This document shows, in pieces, positions 36,198 through 45,252 of a stretch of 64,000 nt of DNA. The DNA lies in assembly GCA_964489055.1 (NCBI GenBank), contig CAZAXF010000005.1, positions 1 through 64,000 of the forward strand. Reading direction: 5' to 3'. The stretch's first letter is position 1. Every line of letters begins with the position of its first letter. The stretch comes from 66-474 sp964489055. GTDB lineage: Bacteria; Pseudomonadota; Gammaproteobacteria; Xanthomonadales; Rhodanobacteraceae. Below the pieces are notes generated by a model. It was not told where the DNA came from. It searched no databases and saw only the letters and a list, made by a program, of their open reading frames with translations. The position numbers were made by a program, and so were the translations under genes.

Positions 36198-37445
36198 TCA
36201 CGCGAAGTTGCCGAGCGTACGCAGCACGCTCAGGTTCGTCTGTGTATGACGATGGATTGGTACGTCCGGAATGATGAACGGCGAGCCCTGCACCAGGTTG
36301 GCGGCTGCGTTCTGCGCAGGATGGATGTGCCTCTTGATCACCCCTTCCATGTCTTCCATCCAGCCGGCCTGTCCAAATTCATCAAACAGCAGGCCGACCA
36401 GGTCGGACGTCTCCGCGCACACCAGCATGTATGCACCGAGCAGCGGACAAACCTTGAACACCCGCAGGTCGAGGTTTGCCGGATCCTTGAGCACCTTGTT
36501 GACCTGGACCGTTTCGCGAAACTCGATGGCGAACTTCGCGATCACGCGCGCGGCATTGGCTCCCGCCTTGGCAGCGCCCACGGCAGGGGAAAATACCGAT
36601 CCCACACCCTTTGCCGCGTGCAGGGCAATATTGGCACCGAACGCCGCGGATGTGATGGACGCCTTGGCCACCTGGTTGGCCGTTTCACGCGCCAGCAGGG
36701 TGCGCACCGCATCGAACGCCGCAGTCGCGTCGCCACGCTCCAGCGCAAAGGCATGGGTGGAGGCGTCGTACTGGGCGTAGCCACGCTTGATCGCCTTGCC
36801 CCAACCCACCAACGTCTTGGCGCCGTCAGCCACCAGGCTTATGACCGGCAACATGCTGGCGACGTGATCAACCGCCTGCGCCACCGCTGCCGCCCCGGTC
36901 TCTGCCGCTGCCTGCGCCGCGAAATCCCGCACCGTCGCGATCTGCGTGCCGAACATGTCATTGACCGCCTGCATGACCTCAGGCTCCAGGGCGGCCTCGG
37001 CGGCGTTGCTTCCGGTCTTCCTGGTCCCGGCTACAGCCTTGTCAAGATTCTTGCGCGCCTGATGCAACTTTGCCACGGAGTCGACGACTCGAAGCCGGAC
37101 CCGTTTCCCCGCAAACAGCGTCTGCACCTTTTGCCTGCGCGCCTGGTCCCACGCCCGCAGCGCGTTGATCTCCTCCTGCGGCAACTTCAGATCGACATAA
37201 ACCGCTTCGGCAAGCCGGGTGAACGGAAAGTTCGGCGGCTTGTTGCGCGGACTGGCCTTCCAGTTCTCACCGTTGTGGCGCTTCCAGTTGGCAAACGCCA
37301 GGCGCACCGTCTTCAGCTTGTCGGGCGTTTGCGGGGCTCCACAGGCCTGGATGGCCGCATCAAGTTTCTTCAGCGCACTGCTGCGTGGCCGCGCCCGAAG
37401 CTCGGTCTGGGCAATCCAGGTTGCGTAGGCAGGTATCGAAGTCAT
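36198..37445 (-). CDS. T6SS cargo-segment protein of unknown function
   Basis: This 415-residue protein is not one I recognise. The N-terminal 130 residues are basic and helical (KKLDAAIQACGAP, WKRHNGENW). Residues 150-340 contain Ala/Gly-rich, moderately hydrophobic helices (about 185-215 and 265-305) that could be amphipathic or membrane-active. The C-terminal 80 residues include AYMLVCAETSDLVGLLFDEFGQAGWMEDMEGVIKRH and a Pro-rich tail. It lies directly before PAAR and behind the nuclease-like gene, where T6SS effectors, their adaptors and immunity proteins are usually coded. A pore-forming effector, an adaptor or an immunity protein are all possible; no signal peptide is present. No motif decides between them. 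Confidence 0.78.
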   Translation of the reverse strand: MTSIPAYATWIAQTELRARPRSSALKKLDAAIQACGAPQTPDKLKTVRLAFANWKRHNGENWKASPRNKPPNFPFTRLAEAVYVDLKLPQEEINALRAWDQARRQKVQTLFAGKRVRLRVVDSVAKLHQARKNLDKAVAGTRKTGSNAAEAALEPEVMQAVNDMFGTQIATVRDFAAQAAAETGAAAVAQAVDHVASMLPVISLVADGAKTLVGWGKAIKRGYAQYDASTHAFALERGDATAAFDAVRTLLARETANQVAKASITSAAFGANIALHAAKGVGSVFSPAVGAAKAGANAARVIAKFAIEFRETVQVNKVLKDPANLDLRVFKVCPLLGAYMLVCAETSDLVGLLFDEFGQAGWMEDMEGVIKRHIHPAQNAAANLVQGSPFIIPDVPIHRHTQTNLSVLRTLGNFA

Positions 37446-37484
37446 AGCGCGCTATTTGTCTCCATCCGATTCGACCGAACGCAT

Positions 37485-38246
37485 TCAGAAGATTTCGTAA
37501 GCCACAGGAAAGTGATCGAAATTGACAATGAAGTTCAACAGCCCTTCATCACCGAACCGCCTCACGGAATCAACGGCCTCGATCCTTACCTTGGCCTGGT
37601 CGCAAACGGCGTAGTCAATAATGCCGTGGGGATCGTACTTGACTGGTGGCGTACGCCCCGGAACACTGACATGGCCGTGCGGATCACGCTTCCACTGCGT
37701 GAATGGGTGTCCGCCGACATCCGGGGCCACTGCCGACAGTGCATCGCCAATCGGACAGTTGAAGTCGCCGATGAAGATCATGCGCGTTCCAGCCGAGTTG
37801 ATATCGGCCAGCCTGGCAGCAACCCGGCCGCCCGAGCTGCTGGCATTGGCATGCAAAAACCAGACGGCAGTGTCTTTTTGCCCTACCTTGCAATCGAACC
37901 GGGTCAGATCGCGCTTGGTCAATTCGGTGTCCCACTTGGTCGAAGGCAAGCCGGAGTCGATCTTCCTGAAAGCGACGCCCTCCTTGACCCAGGTCGACGT
38001 ATTCAAATGCACCCCGGGGTTCGCGACCACGGTGCCCGTGACGTATGAAACCGAGTTGCCGTTGAGCACATTGGTCGCATAACTGGCGGCCGTGGCATCG
38101 TCCCGGACGCCTGCCGACATTTCATCGAGACAGACTACGTCGGGGTCGAGTTTGCGCACGATCTTGCCGATGACCTTCTTCTTGGCCTCGGCGAACGCAT
38201 TGCGCACCAATCCGGGAGACGTGCTGTTCCAGTACAACACTCTCAT
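37485..38246 (-). CDS. Endonuclease/exonuclease/phosphatase (DNase I-like) fold protein, candidate T6SS effector
   Basis: This 253-residue protein shows the core residues of the EEP superfamily in order: MRVLYWN7, D-P-D-V-V-C-L-D-E42, the His of VWFLH132AN, FIGD161FN163, IID211Y and FD244H245FPVAYE. These provide the metal site and catalytic His in DNase I, exonuclease III, CdtB and lipid phosphatases. The start ATG 38246 is preferred because it places the first beta strand at the N terminus and has a GGGGGTGG ribosome site; the longer frame to 38354 would overlap the upstream gene and add 36 unrelated residues. No signal peptide is visible. GC content and codon use look lower than in the T6SS core. 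Nuclease activity is likely, but a phosphodiesterase acting on lipid is not excluded. Confidence 0.84.
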   Translation of the reverse strand: MRVLYWNSTSPGLVRNAFAEAKKKVIGKIVRKLDPDVVCLDEMSAGVRDDATAASYATNVLNGNSVSYVTGTVVANPGVHLNTSTWVKEGVAFRKIDSGLPSTKWDTELTKRDLTRFDCKVGQKDTAVWFLHANASSSGGRVAARLADINSAGTRMIFIGDFNCPIGDALSAVAPDVGGHPFTQWKRDPHGHVSVPGRTPPVKYDPHGIIDYAVCDQAKVRIEAVDSVRRFGDEGLLNFIVNFDHFPVAYEIF

Positions 38247-38328
38247 GAGCCACCCCCATGGGATTCGACCGAAACCGCAGGGCTGGTTCTGAAAAGCCCA
38301 ATTGATTTGATTGCCTTCGTTGCCATTC

Positions 38329-39384
38329 TCACCAACGCTGCCAACGCTGGACAAAGTTCACTTTGGCACTGCCGTGATTGGGGAAAAAATCGCTTACCCG
38401 AATCGGCCTATTGACGGTGGACTCTTTCTTCACGAACTTGCGAACGCTAACCTCTTGGGTCGTGTCGTGCCTGAAGACCTTCAAACGCGTCTTGCTGGAC
38501 GTTACGGTCTCCCTCGAGTACTTGGCGACGATGGTGTAGGTGTTCACGACAGCGTTTTCCTGCAAGTAGAACGACCACAAGCGCCCGTAACGAATGCCGA
38601 ACACGCATCCCCATGGCGTGACGCTGCTGACCTTCATCGGACCCGACGGCAGCGTCTGCAGCCACTTCAAGTAGCGATCCGAATTGGCCGTGAAGGCCTC
38701 ACCGGACCGACCGGTCTGGTTGATGTAGTGGGTGTTGTTGACTTCACCGCTGATGCGACTCGGTCCCTGCTCGGCGGCGAGATGAGCGTTGAGCAGGTGA
38801 CGCCAAAATTCCGCAGGATTGTCGCCATAGGGCGTCTGCCCCTGGCTAATGCCAGCATGCGTGATCGTCGGCGATCGCGCGTCGCCACGAACGAACACTG
38901 AACAGCCGTTGATGCCCGCGGTGAAAAACAGACCTGGATCGTCCGGGTCGTCGTCGTCCTCACTCTGACGAGGCGGGATTGTCATTTCGACCAATTGTCG
39001 ACTCTCCCAAGGCAGGAACCACACAGGGATGTGATCGGCCGGAGCCGTTGCGATCGAATCCGGAATGATTGCCTTGAAGGTGAGGGCACCGTGCCGGACC
39101 GTATCCTCCACGATCTTGACCCAAGCGATTTTCTTTGCGCCGACGACGCCGTGTTCGAACCCCGACCCCGAGAAATCGGCGCGACTGTTGAAGAGTCCGC
39201 GGAACGTACCGTTGGTGGCTATCGGGGATCTGGACGCCACTTGCATGACGCGGCGGCGCACGGTGGCGCCAAGAGCATCAGTCACCTCATCACCAATTGC
39301 CGCGTCCGGCGGCGACACCGCATAGCGCCGGAAGAGGTCCAACGGCCTGTCATGCAGCAGTTGGGTATAGCTGTTCAACGCCAT
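38329..39384 (-). CDS. T6SS cargo-segment protein of unknown function
   Basis: This 351-residue protein lies between clpV and the nuclease-like gene. It is mixed alpha/beta with no signal peptide or membrane helix. Noticeable features are FRGLFNSRADFSGSGFEHGVVG (about 61-82), an acidic run EDDDDPDDPG (about 141-150), and directly after it LFFTAGINGCSVFVRGDA with a His shortly behind (ITHAG). This Cys-to-His pair looks conserved in style and could be an active site or a fold signature. The C-terminal 100 residues look like beta strands ending in a basic, Trp-rich tail (NFVQRWQRW). Base composition is lower in GC than the flanking core genes. It may be an effector, chaperone or immunity protein; I cannot assign it. 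Confidence 0.75.
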   Translation of the reverse strand: MALNSYTQLLHDRPLDLFRRYAVSPPDAAIGDEVTDALGATVRRRVMQVASRSPIATNGTFRGLFNSRADFSGSGFEHGVVGAKKIAWVKIVEDTVRHGALTFKAIIPDSIATAPADHIPVWFLPWESRQLVEMTIPPRQSEDDDDPDDPGLFFTAGINGCSVFVRGDARSPTITHAGISQGQTPYGDNPAEFWRHLLNAHLAAEQGPSRISGEVNNTHYINQTGRSGEAFTANSDRYLKWLQTLPSGPMKVSSVTPWGCVFGIRYGRLWSFYLQENAVVNTYTIVAKYSRETVTSSKTRLKVFRHDTTQEVSVRKFVKKESTVNRPIRVSDFFPNHGSAKVNFVQRWQRW

Positions 39385-39463
39385 GTTGAAGACTCCGCTT
39401 TGATCGTGTCATTGGAACCGATCCTTGGGGGAGCGAGAGCAGATGCACTCCACCCTCGGACCT

Positions 39464-42292
39464 TCAAGCAAACGCATACGAAAACCCTTCGTCGTTGGTG
39501 CCGACCTTCACGCCGGTTACCGGGGTGCCCTCGATCATGCGGTTGAGAAATTCCCTGGATACGTCCGGCAGCATGGTGTTGGTGAGGATGGCGTCGATCA
39601 TGCGGCCGCCGGACTCGGTTTCGGTACAGCGGCTGATGACCAGTTTCACCACGTCGTCGTCGTAGTCGAACGGGATGCGGTAGCGGGCCTCGATGCGTTG
39701 CTTGATGCGGCCGAGCTGCAGCCGGACGATTTCGCCCAGCACCTTTTCGCTCAGCGGGTAGTACGGAATCGTCACCAGGCGCCCGAGCAGCGCGGGTGGA
39801 AAGATCTTCAGCAGCGGTTCGCGCAGGGCCTTGGCGATGCCCTCGGGTTCTGGCATCAGGTCCGGGTCCTTGCACAGGTTGGCGATCAGTTCGGTGCCGG
39901 CGTTGGTGGTCAGAAGGATCAGGGTGTTCTTGAAGTCGATGCGGCGGCCTTCGCCGTCTTCCATCTCGCCCTTGTCGAAGACCTGGAAGAAGATTTCGTG
40001 GACGTCGGGGTGGGCCTTCTCGACCTCGTCCAGCAGCACCACCGAATAGGGCTTGCGGCGCACGGCCTCGGTGAGCACGCCGCCTTCGCCGTAGCCGACG
40101 TAACCCGGGGGCGCGCCCTTGAGCGTGGAGACGGTGTGCGCCTCCTGGAACTCGCTCATGTTGATGGTGATGAGGTTCTGCTCGCCGCCGTAGAGTGCCT
40201 CGGCCAGCGCCAGCGCGGTTTCGGTCTTGCCCACGCCCGAGGTGCCGGCCAGCATGAACACGCCGATCGGCTTGTTGGGGTTGTCCAGGCCCGCGCGCGA
40301 GGTCTGGATGCGCTTGGCGATCATTTCCAGTGCGTGGTCCTGGCCGATCACGCGCTTGCCCATGATGCCGGCGAGGTTCATCACGGTTTCAAGTTCCGAG
40401 CGCACCATGCGCCCGACCGGGATGCCGGTCCAGTCGGCCACGACCGAACCGACCGCGGTGTAGTCGACGGTGGGCAGGATCAGCGGATGCTCGCCCTGCA
40501 GTTCGGCCAGTTTCGACTGCAGTGCCTTGAGTTCTTCCAGGGTGGCCGCGCGCGTGGCATCGTCCATGGCCGGTGCGGCTTCGGCTTCGGCTTCGGCGTC
40601 CGCGGCCGCGGGTTCCTCGGCCGGCGCATGCGCGGCTTGCGCTTCGCCATCGCCCGATGCCGCCACGGCGGATTCTTCCGCGTCGGCGGTTTCGGCAACA
40701 GCCTGTTCCAGGGCGCTGCCGGTGCCTTCCACCGGCGCTGCATCGCCACGCAGTCTTGCGCGCAGCGCGAGGATCTGTTCGACCAGTTCCTTTTCGGCCT
40801 GCCAGTCGGCTTCCAGTTTCTCGAGCCGCGCCTTCTGCGTGGCCAGGTGCTCACCGGCCAGCGCTTCGCGCTCGGCGACATCCACGCCCACGGTCTTTTC
40901 GCGGCCGATGATGGCAAGCTCGGTTTCCAGCGCGGCGATGCGCTTGCGGGTGTCGTCGACTTCCGGCGGCACCGCGTGCTGGCTGATGGCCACCCGCGCG
41001 CAGGCGGTGTCCAGCAGGCTGACGGCCTTGTCCGGCAATTGCCGCGCGGGGATGTAGCGGTGCGAAAGCTTCACCGCCGCCTCCAGCGCCTCGTCGAGGA
41101 TCTGCACCTTGTGGTGCTGTTCCATCACGCTGGCGACGCCGCGCATCATCAGGATGCCCTTGGTCTCGCTGGGCTCGTCCACCTGCACGGTCTGGAAGCG
41201 CCGCGTCAGCGCGGGATCCTTCTCGATGTGCTTCTTGTATTCGGCCCAGGTGGTGGCGCCCACGGTGCGCAGGTTGCCGCGCGCCAGCGCCGGCTTCAGC
41301 AGGTTGGCGGCGTCGCCGGTCCCGGCCGCGCCGCCGGCGCCGATCAGGGTGTGCGCCTCGTCAATGAACAGGATGATCGGCTTGGGGCTCGACTGGACTT
41401 CCTCGATCACCTGGCGCAGGCGGTTCTCGAATTCGCCCTTCATGCTGGCGCCGGCCTGCAGCAGGCCCACGTCCAGCGCGCGCAGCGAAACGTCCTTCAG
41501 CGGCGGCGGAACGTCGCCGTTGGCGATGCGCAAGGCGAAGCCCTCCACCACCGCGGTCTTGCCCACGCCCGCTTCGCCCACCAGCATCGGGTTGTTCTGG
41601 CGCCGGCGCATCAGGATGTCCACGATCTGGCGGATTTCCTCGTCGCGCCCGACGATGGGATCGATCTTGCCGTTGCGCGCCTCTTCGGTCAGGTCCACGG
41701 TGAACTGGCCCAACGCCTCCTGTTTGCCCATCTGCGCCGGGCCCATGGCGCCGCTGGCCTCGCCGGGTGCGGCGCCGCCACCGATCTTGAAACCGTCGTT
41801 GGCGCTCTGGCCGTCTTCCGGCGACCCGCCGACGACCTCGTCGAACTTGTCCTTGAGGGTTTCCAGCTTGATCTTGTCGAATTCCGAAGAAATGCCCACC
41901 AGTGCGTTGCGCAGGTGCCGCGTTTCCAGGATGCCGACGATGAGGTAGCCGGTGCGCACCTGCGCTTCGCCGAACATCAGCGTGGCGAACACCCAGCCGC
42001 GCTCGACGGCTTCCTCGACGTTGCCGGACAGGTCGGTCAGCGAAGTGGAGCCGCGCGGCAGGCGATCGAGCGCGTCGGTGACATCGCGCGCGAGGTTGGA
42101 TGGATTGATGTTGAACTGCTTGACGATGTGGTGCAGGTCCGAATCCTCGAGCTGCAGGATCTGGTGGATCCAGTGCACCAGCTCCACGTACGGATTGCCG
42201 CGCAGCTTGCAGAACACCGTGGCGCTTTCGATGCAACGATAGGCCAGCTTGTTGAGCTTGCCGAACAAGGCGGTGCGACTGATCTCGGCCAT
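39464..42292 (-). CDS. tssH: Type VI secretion AAA+ ATPase TssH (ClpV)
   Basis: This 942-residue protein has a ClpN-type N domain (about 1-155). NBD1 has Walker A GEAGVGKT (239-246) and Walker B ILFIDEAHTL. The middle coiled coil is followed by NBD2, with Walker A GTSGVGKT (about 683-690) and VVLLDEVEKAH. It unfolds contracted TssBC sheath for recycling. The start ATG 42292 gives the usual ClpV N terminus (MAEISRTALFGKLN) and has GAGAGGG upstream. About 55 residues rich in Ala and Glu (527-582) are inserted at the end of the coiled coil, which is longer than normal there. The gene lies 85 bases after tssG. Confidence 0.97.
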   Translation of the reverse strand: MAEISRTALFGKLNKLAYRCIESATVFCKLRGNPYVELVHWIHQILQLEDSDLHHIVKQFNINPSNLARDVTDALDRLPRGSTSLTDLSGNVEEAVERGWVFATLMFGEAQVRTGYLIVGILETRHLRNALVGISSEFDKIKLETLKDKFDEVVGGSPEDGQSANDGFKIGGGAAPGEASGAMGPAQMGKQEALGQFTVDLTEEARNGKIDPIVGRDEEIRQIVDILMRRRQNNPMLVGEAGVGKTAVVEGFALRIANGDVPPPLKDVSLRALDVGLLQAGASMKGEFENRLRQVIEEVQSSPKPIILFIDEAHTLIGAGGAAGTGDAANLLKPALARGNLRTVGATTWAEYKKHIEKDPALTRRFQTVQVDEPSETKGILMMRGVASVMEQHHKVQILDEALEAAVKLSHRYIPARQLPDKAVSLLDTACARVAISQHAVPPEVDDTRKRIAALETELAIIGREKTVGVDVAEREALAGEHLATQKARLEKLEADWQAEKELVEQILALRARLRGDAAPVEGTGSALEQAVAETADAEESAVAASGDGEAQAAHAPAEEPAAADAEAEAEAAPAMDDATRAATLEELKALQSKLAELQGEHPLILPTVDYTAVGSVVADWTGIPVGRMVRSELETVMNLAGIMGKRVIGQDHALEMIAKRIQTSRAGLDNPNKPIGVFMLAGTSGVGKTETALALAEALYGGEQNLITINMSEFQEAHTVSTLKGAPPGYVGYGEGGVLTEAVRRKPYSVVLLDEVEKAHPDVHEIFFQVFDKGEMEDGEGRRIDFKNTLILLTTNAGTELIANLCKDPDLMPEPEGIAKALREPLLKIFPPALLGRLVTIPYYPLSEKVLGEIVRLQLGRIKQRIEARYRIPFDYDDDVVKLVISRCTETESGGRMIDAILTNTMLPDVSREFLNRMIEGTPVTGVKVGTNDEGFSYAFA

Positions 42293-42377
42293 GAATCTTT
42301 CCCTCTCAAGTTGCGTTGACAACCGCCTGGGCACCGTGATGCCCGGACGCTCGATGGATGCGGGCAGGCCGTCCCGC

Positions 42378-43400
42378 CTACCCGACGGGCCTCAGCAGGA
42401 CCTGGTCGGCGTCGACATCGCGGCGCGGTTCGCCGATCCAGGTTGAAAGCCCCATGCGGCCGGCCTGACCGAGCCTGGTGACCGGCACGTCGCCGCGCTG
42501 CAGCACCAGTTGCACGTCCCAGGCCTTGTCCTCGCCGACGTAGGTTTTCACCGCCGCCACCAGTTGCCGCAGGGTCTGTCCGCCCGGCAGGAATCCGTTG
42601 AATCGGTCCAGCGGCATCGGGCCGATGCGCAACCGGAAACGCTGCTGCGCACCCCACACGTAACTGCCCAGCACCGCCGTGCGTCCAAGGCAGGCGACAT
42701 CCACCGATCCGCCCAGCCGCAGGTGCGCGCTGGCGGGAAGGTGCATCCACTCGGCCACGAATTCCATCACCTGCACCGGAATGGCGAAAAACTGCGTCAG
42801 CAGGCGTTGCAGGCCCTCGGCGTTGCGCGCCTGGGTCAGAAGGCGCCCGGCGAAATAGCGCTTGAAGCGGTCGGGAAGTGCGTCGCGGTCGGCCAGCCCC
42901 GGCGTGGACAAGCCCACCAGCGCGCCCAGGTACAGGCGGAAACGGTCATCCCCGGGCCGGTCGCGCTGCACGGTGGGCTGCGCGTCCGCCCAGGCGCGGT
43001 AGAACAGGCTGACCAGGCGATGGTGGAACAGGTCCGCGAACGCGACCAGGGTGTTGTCCCTGGCGCGCCGCATGCGCCCCAGCGCGTATTCGGTGATGTG
43101 CAGCGGCAGCGGCGCATTGGGGCCGAACAGGCCGAACGCCAGGTTCTTCAGGCGCGGCGGCCTGCCATCGGTTCCCGGCGCCAGCGAATCCACCTCGCGC
43201 GGGGCGAAGGCCAGCGAGGGCACGCCGGCCAGCCGCACCGGGTCTTCGGCCGGCCGCGTCGATGCGCCGAGCCGCGGCCGGTCCGGATGCGCGCACTCGA
43301 TCCGGCGCAGGGCCTCGAACAGTTCGAAGTCCTCCGGATGTTCCTGCAGCGCGCGTTCCAGCGCTACAGGATCTGGCGTTTGCCGAGCCGCGCGGGCCAT
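42378..43400 (-). CDS. tssG: Type VI secretion baseplate protein TssG
   Basis: This 340-residue protein matches TssG (ImpH) throughout: FELFEALRRIECAHPDRPRLGAS near the N terminus, VASLAF-like PSLAFAP, FGLFGPNAPLPLHITEYAL, DLFHHRLVSLFYRAW and the C-terminal LRIGPMPLDRFNGFLPGG. Together with two TssF it builds the baseplate wedge. ATG 43400 lies 37 bases inside tssF, an overlap common for this gene pair and consistent with translational coupling. The length is typical. Confidence 0.96.
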   Translation of the reverse strand: MARAARQTPDPVALERALQEHPEDFELFEALRRIECAHPDRPRLGASTRPAEDPVRLAGVPSLAFAPREVDSLAPGTDGRPPRLKNLAFGLFGPNAPLPLHITEYALGRMRRARDNTLVAFADLFHHRLVSLFYRAWADAQPTVQRDRPGDDRFRLYLGALVGLSTPGLADRDALPDRFKRYFAGRLLTQARNAEGLQRLLTQFFAIPVQVMEFVAEWMHLPASAHLRLGGSVDVACLGRTAVLGSYVWGAQQRFRLRIGPMPLDRFNGFLPGGQTLRQLVAAVKTYVGEDKAWDVQLVLQRGDVPVTRLGQAGRMGLSTWIGEPRRDVDADQVLLRPVG

Positions 43401-45247
43401 CGGGCCACCTCGTTGCGTTCCAGGGTGCGCAGCACCGTTTCGGTGAACGAATTGACCGAAACGTAGCGCGCGAAGAAATGTTGCATCACCGCGCCCAGCA
43501 GGAAGGCGCCGGTGCCCTCGAAGGCACCGTCGTCGCAGGTCAGGGTGATTTCCAGTCCACGCCCGAAGCTGATCGGGCCGGGTACGGGGATCCGCCGTGT
43601 TACCGGCTTGGCGGCGACGGCCTTGACGCCCTCGATCTGCCGATGCGCGGCGGCGTCGAACTCATCGCAATACAGTGTCAGCATTTCGCGCAGCGCCGCG
43701 GCACCTTCGTTGGCATCGCTGCCCAGCAGCGAGACGTAATTGAGCTGCAGGTGGCTGATGAGCCGCCACGCGGTCTGGCCGCTGGCCACCGGCGCGCGCG
43801 GCTTGGTCGGCCCGGCCACGCACTGGATGGAGGTGACCGGCGCGCCGGTTTCCAGCGTGAAGTCGGTCGAGGATTTCCCGATCGGCATCTGCAGCGGCAG
43901 GTCGCGGTTGGTGCACAAAAGGCGCATGCCGACCTGGCGCAACCGGGTCGGATACGGCGCGTCGTTGGCGTCGACCAGGGCGATGAAGACCTCGCTGCCG
44001 ACGTAGCTGGAGCGCGCGCCGGTGCGCTTTTGCCGGCTGGACAACAGGCGCGGCTGGCGGCGCAGGGTGTAGAAGGCGCTGTTGCCCGAGTGCCAGATGC
44101 GCTGGTCGCAGCCGTAGAAGGGCTGGAAGCGCTGTTCGGGTTCCTGGCGATCGCCGAAGCCCTCGACCTCGCTGACCGAATGCACCTCGAAATCCATCGG
44201 CCGGGTGCGGTCGGCCAGCACGTGGTATTCGGTCGGCCCCGGCTTGAGGTGGATGCGATCGGCGCGCCGCGGGAACAGGTTGATCGCCGGGGTGCAGAAC
44301 AACCGGAAGTTGTCGGCGTCCACGGCGTTGTGCAGCCGCGCCACGCTGCGGTCGAACAGCGCGACGATCTCGAACTCGGCGCCCGGCATCCGCGCCAGCA
44401 CGCGCTTGAGCCCGGCGAACTCGACGAACAGGAAGCGCTCGGGGCAGGCGAAATACTCCTGCAGCAGGCGGTAGCCGCTGAACGAGCGGTCGGTGTAGGG
44501 CAGCAACGCTTCCTCGTTGCTGAAGCCTCGTGGGCGGATGCAATCGGCGTCGAGGAACTGGCTGACCATGCCCTGCTTGCCCGTGGCCCGCACCACGAAG
44601 CCGACCGCATTGGCGAGCAACTGCTCGTACAGGCGCTTGGGCAACTCGTCGGCACCGGCCAGGAACACCGGCAGCGCATCGATCGGAAGCATCGCGGTTT
44701 CCGCGCCCGCGGTGACGTTGAACTTCAGGCTCAGCCCGGCGCGCACGTTGCGCCCCTCGGGTACCGCGACTTCGGCGGCGGCGAGCGCGGCCGGCGTGTC
44801 GAAGTACTTGGCCGCGTCCAGTTCCAGCGGCCACAGGAGGACGTCGTGCGCGGTACGGTATTCGCACGCGGTACGCTCGTCGCGCCCGGCGATGCCGCGC
44901 AGCGCGGTCTGGCGTGCCACCTTGTATCCGGTGGCCAGCGCGCTTTCCTTTGAATCGGGGTTCAACTGCACCACCGCCATCGAGGGCACCGGCGCGAGGT
45001 AGTGCGGATAGACCATCTCCATCAGGTGCTGGGTGAACACCGGGTACTGCGCGTCGAGCTTGAGCTGGATGCGCGAGGTGAGGAAGGCGAATCCTTCCAG
45101 CAGGCGCTCGACGTAGGGATCGGCGCATTCAAAGCCTTCCAGCCCGAGGCGCCCGGCAATCTTCGGATACTCGCGCGCGAATTCCGCACCCATGCCGCGC
45201 ACGAACTGCAGCTCTCGGTCGTAGTAGCGGAGCAGGCGCGGATCCAT
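43364..45247 (-). CDS. tssF: Type VI secretion baseplate protein TssF
   Basis: This 627-residue protein begins MDPRLLRYYDRELQFVRGMGAEFAREYPKIAGRL, split here only by its conserved Tyr and Glu positions, which is the standard TssF (VasA/ImpG) start. Other family segments follow: VERLLEGFAFLTSRIQLKL, FTQHLMEMVYPHYLAP and, near the end, FARYVSVNSFTETVL. TssF forms the wedge with TssG and contacts TssK. ATG 45247 is used because the conserved N terminus begins there, five bases after the tssE stop; in-frame upstream codons overlap tssE. Confidence 0.97.
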   Translation of the reverse strand: MDPRLLRYYDRELQFVRGMGAEFAREYPKIAGRLGLEGFECADPYVERLLEGFAFLTSRIQLKLDAQYPVFTQHLMEMVYPHYLAPVPSMAVVQLNPDSKESALATGYKVARQTALRGIAGRDERTACEYRTAHDVLLWPLELDAAKYFDTPAALAAAEVAVPEGRNVRAGLSLKFNVTAGAETAMLPIDALPVFLAGADELPKRLYEQLLANAVGFVVRATGKQGMVSQFLDADCIRPRGFSNEEALLPYTDRSFSGYRLLQEYFACPERFLFVEFAGLKRVLARMPGAEFEIVALFDRSVARLHNAVDADNFRLFCTPAINLFPRRADRIHLKPGPTEYHVLADRTRPMDFEVHSVSEVEGFGDRQEPEQRFQPFYGCDQRIWHSGNSAFYTLRRQPRLLSSRQKRTGARSSYVGSEVFIALVDANDAPYPTRLRQVGMRLLCTNRDLPLQMPIGKSSTDFTLETGAPVTSIQCVAGPTKPRAPVASGQTAWRLISHLQLNYVSLLGSDANEGAAALREMLTLYCDEFDAAAHRQIEGVKAVAAKPVTRRIPVPGPISFGRGLEITLTCDDGAFEGTGAFLLGAVMQHFFARYVSVNSFTETVLRTLERNEVARWPARLGKRQIL

Positions 45248-45252
45248 CGCCG

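Noticed and set aside
38247..38354. Longer start for the EEP-fold protein at 38354
   Set aside because: It would overlap the upstream gene by 26 bases, add 36 residues before the first core strand, and ignore a good ribosome site at ATG 38246.
39425..42319. A plus-strand open frame of about 964 codons opposite clpV
   Set aside because: Shadow of the conserved ClpV gene; no recognisable domain.
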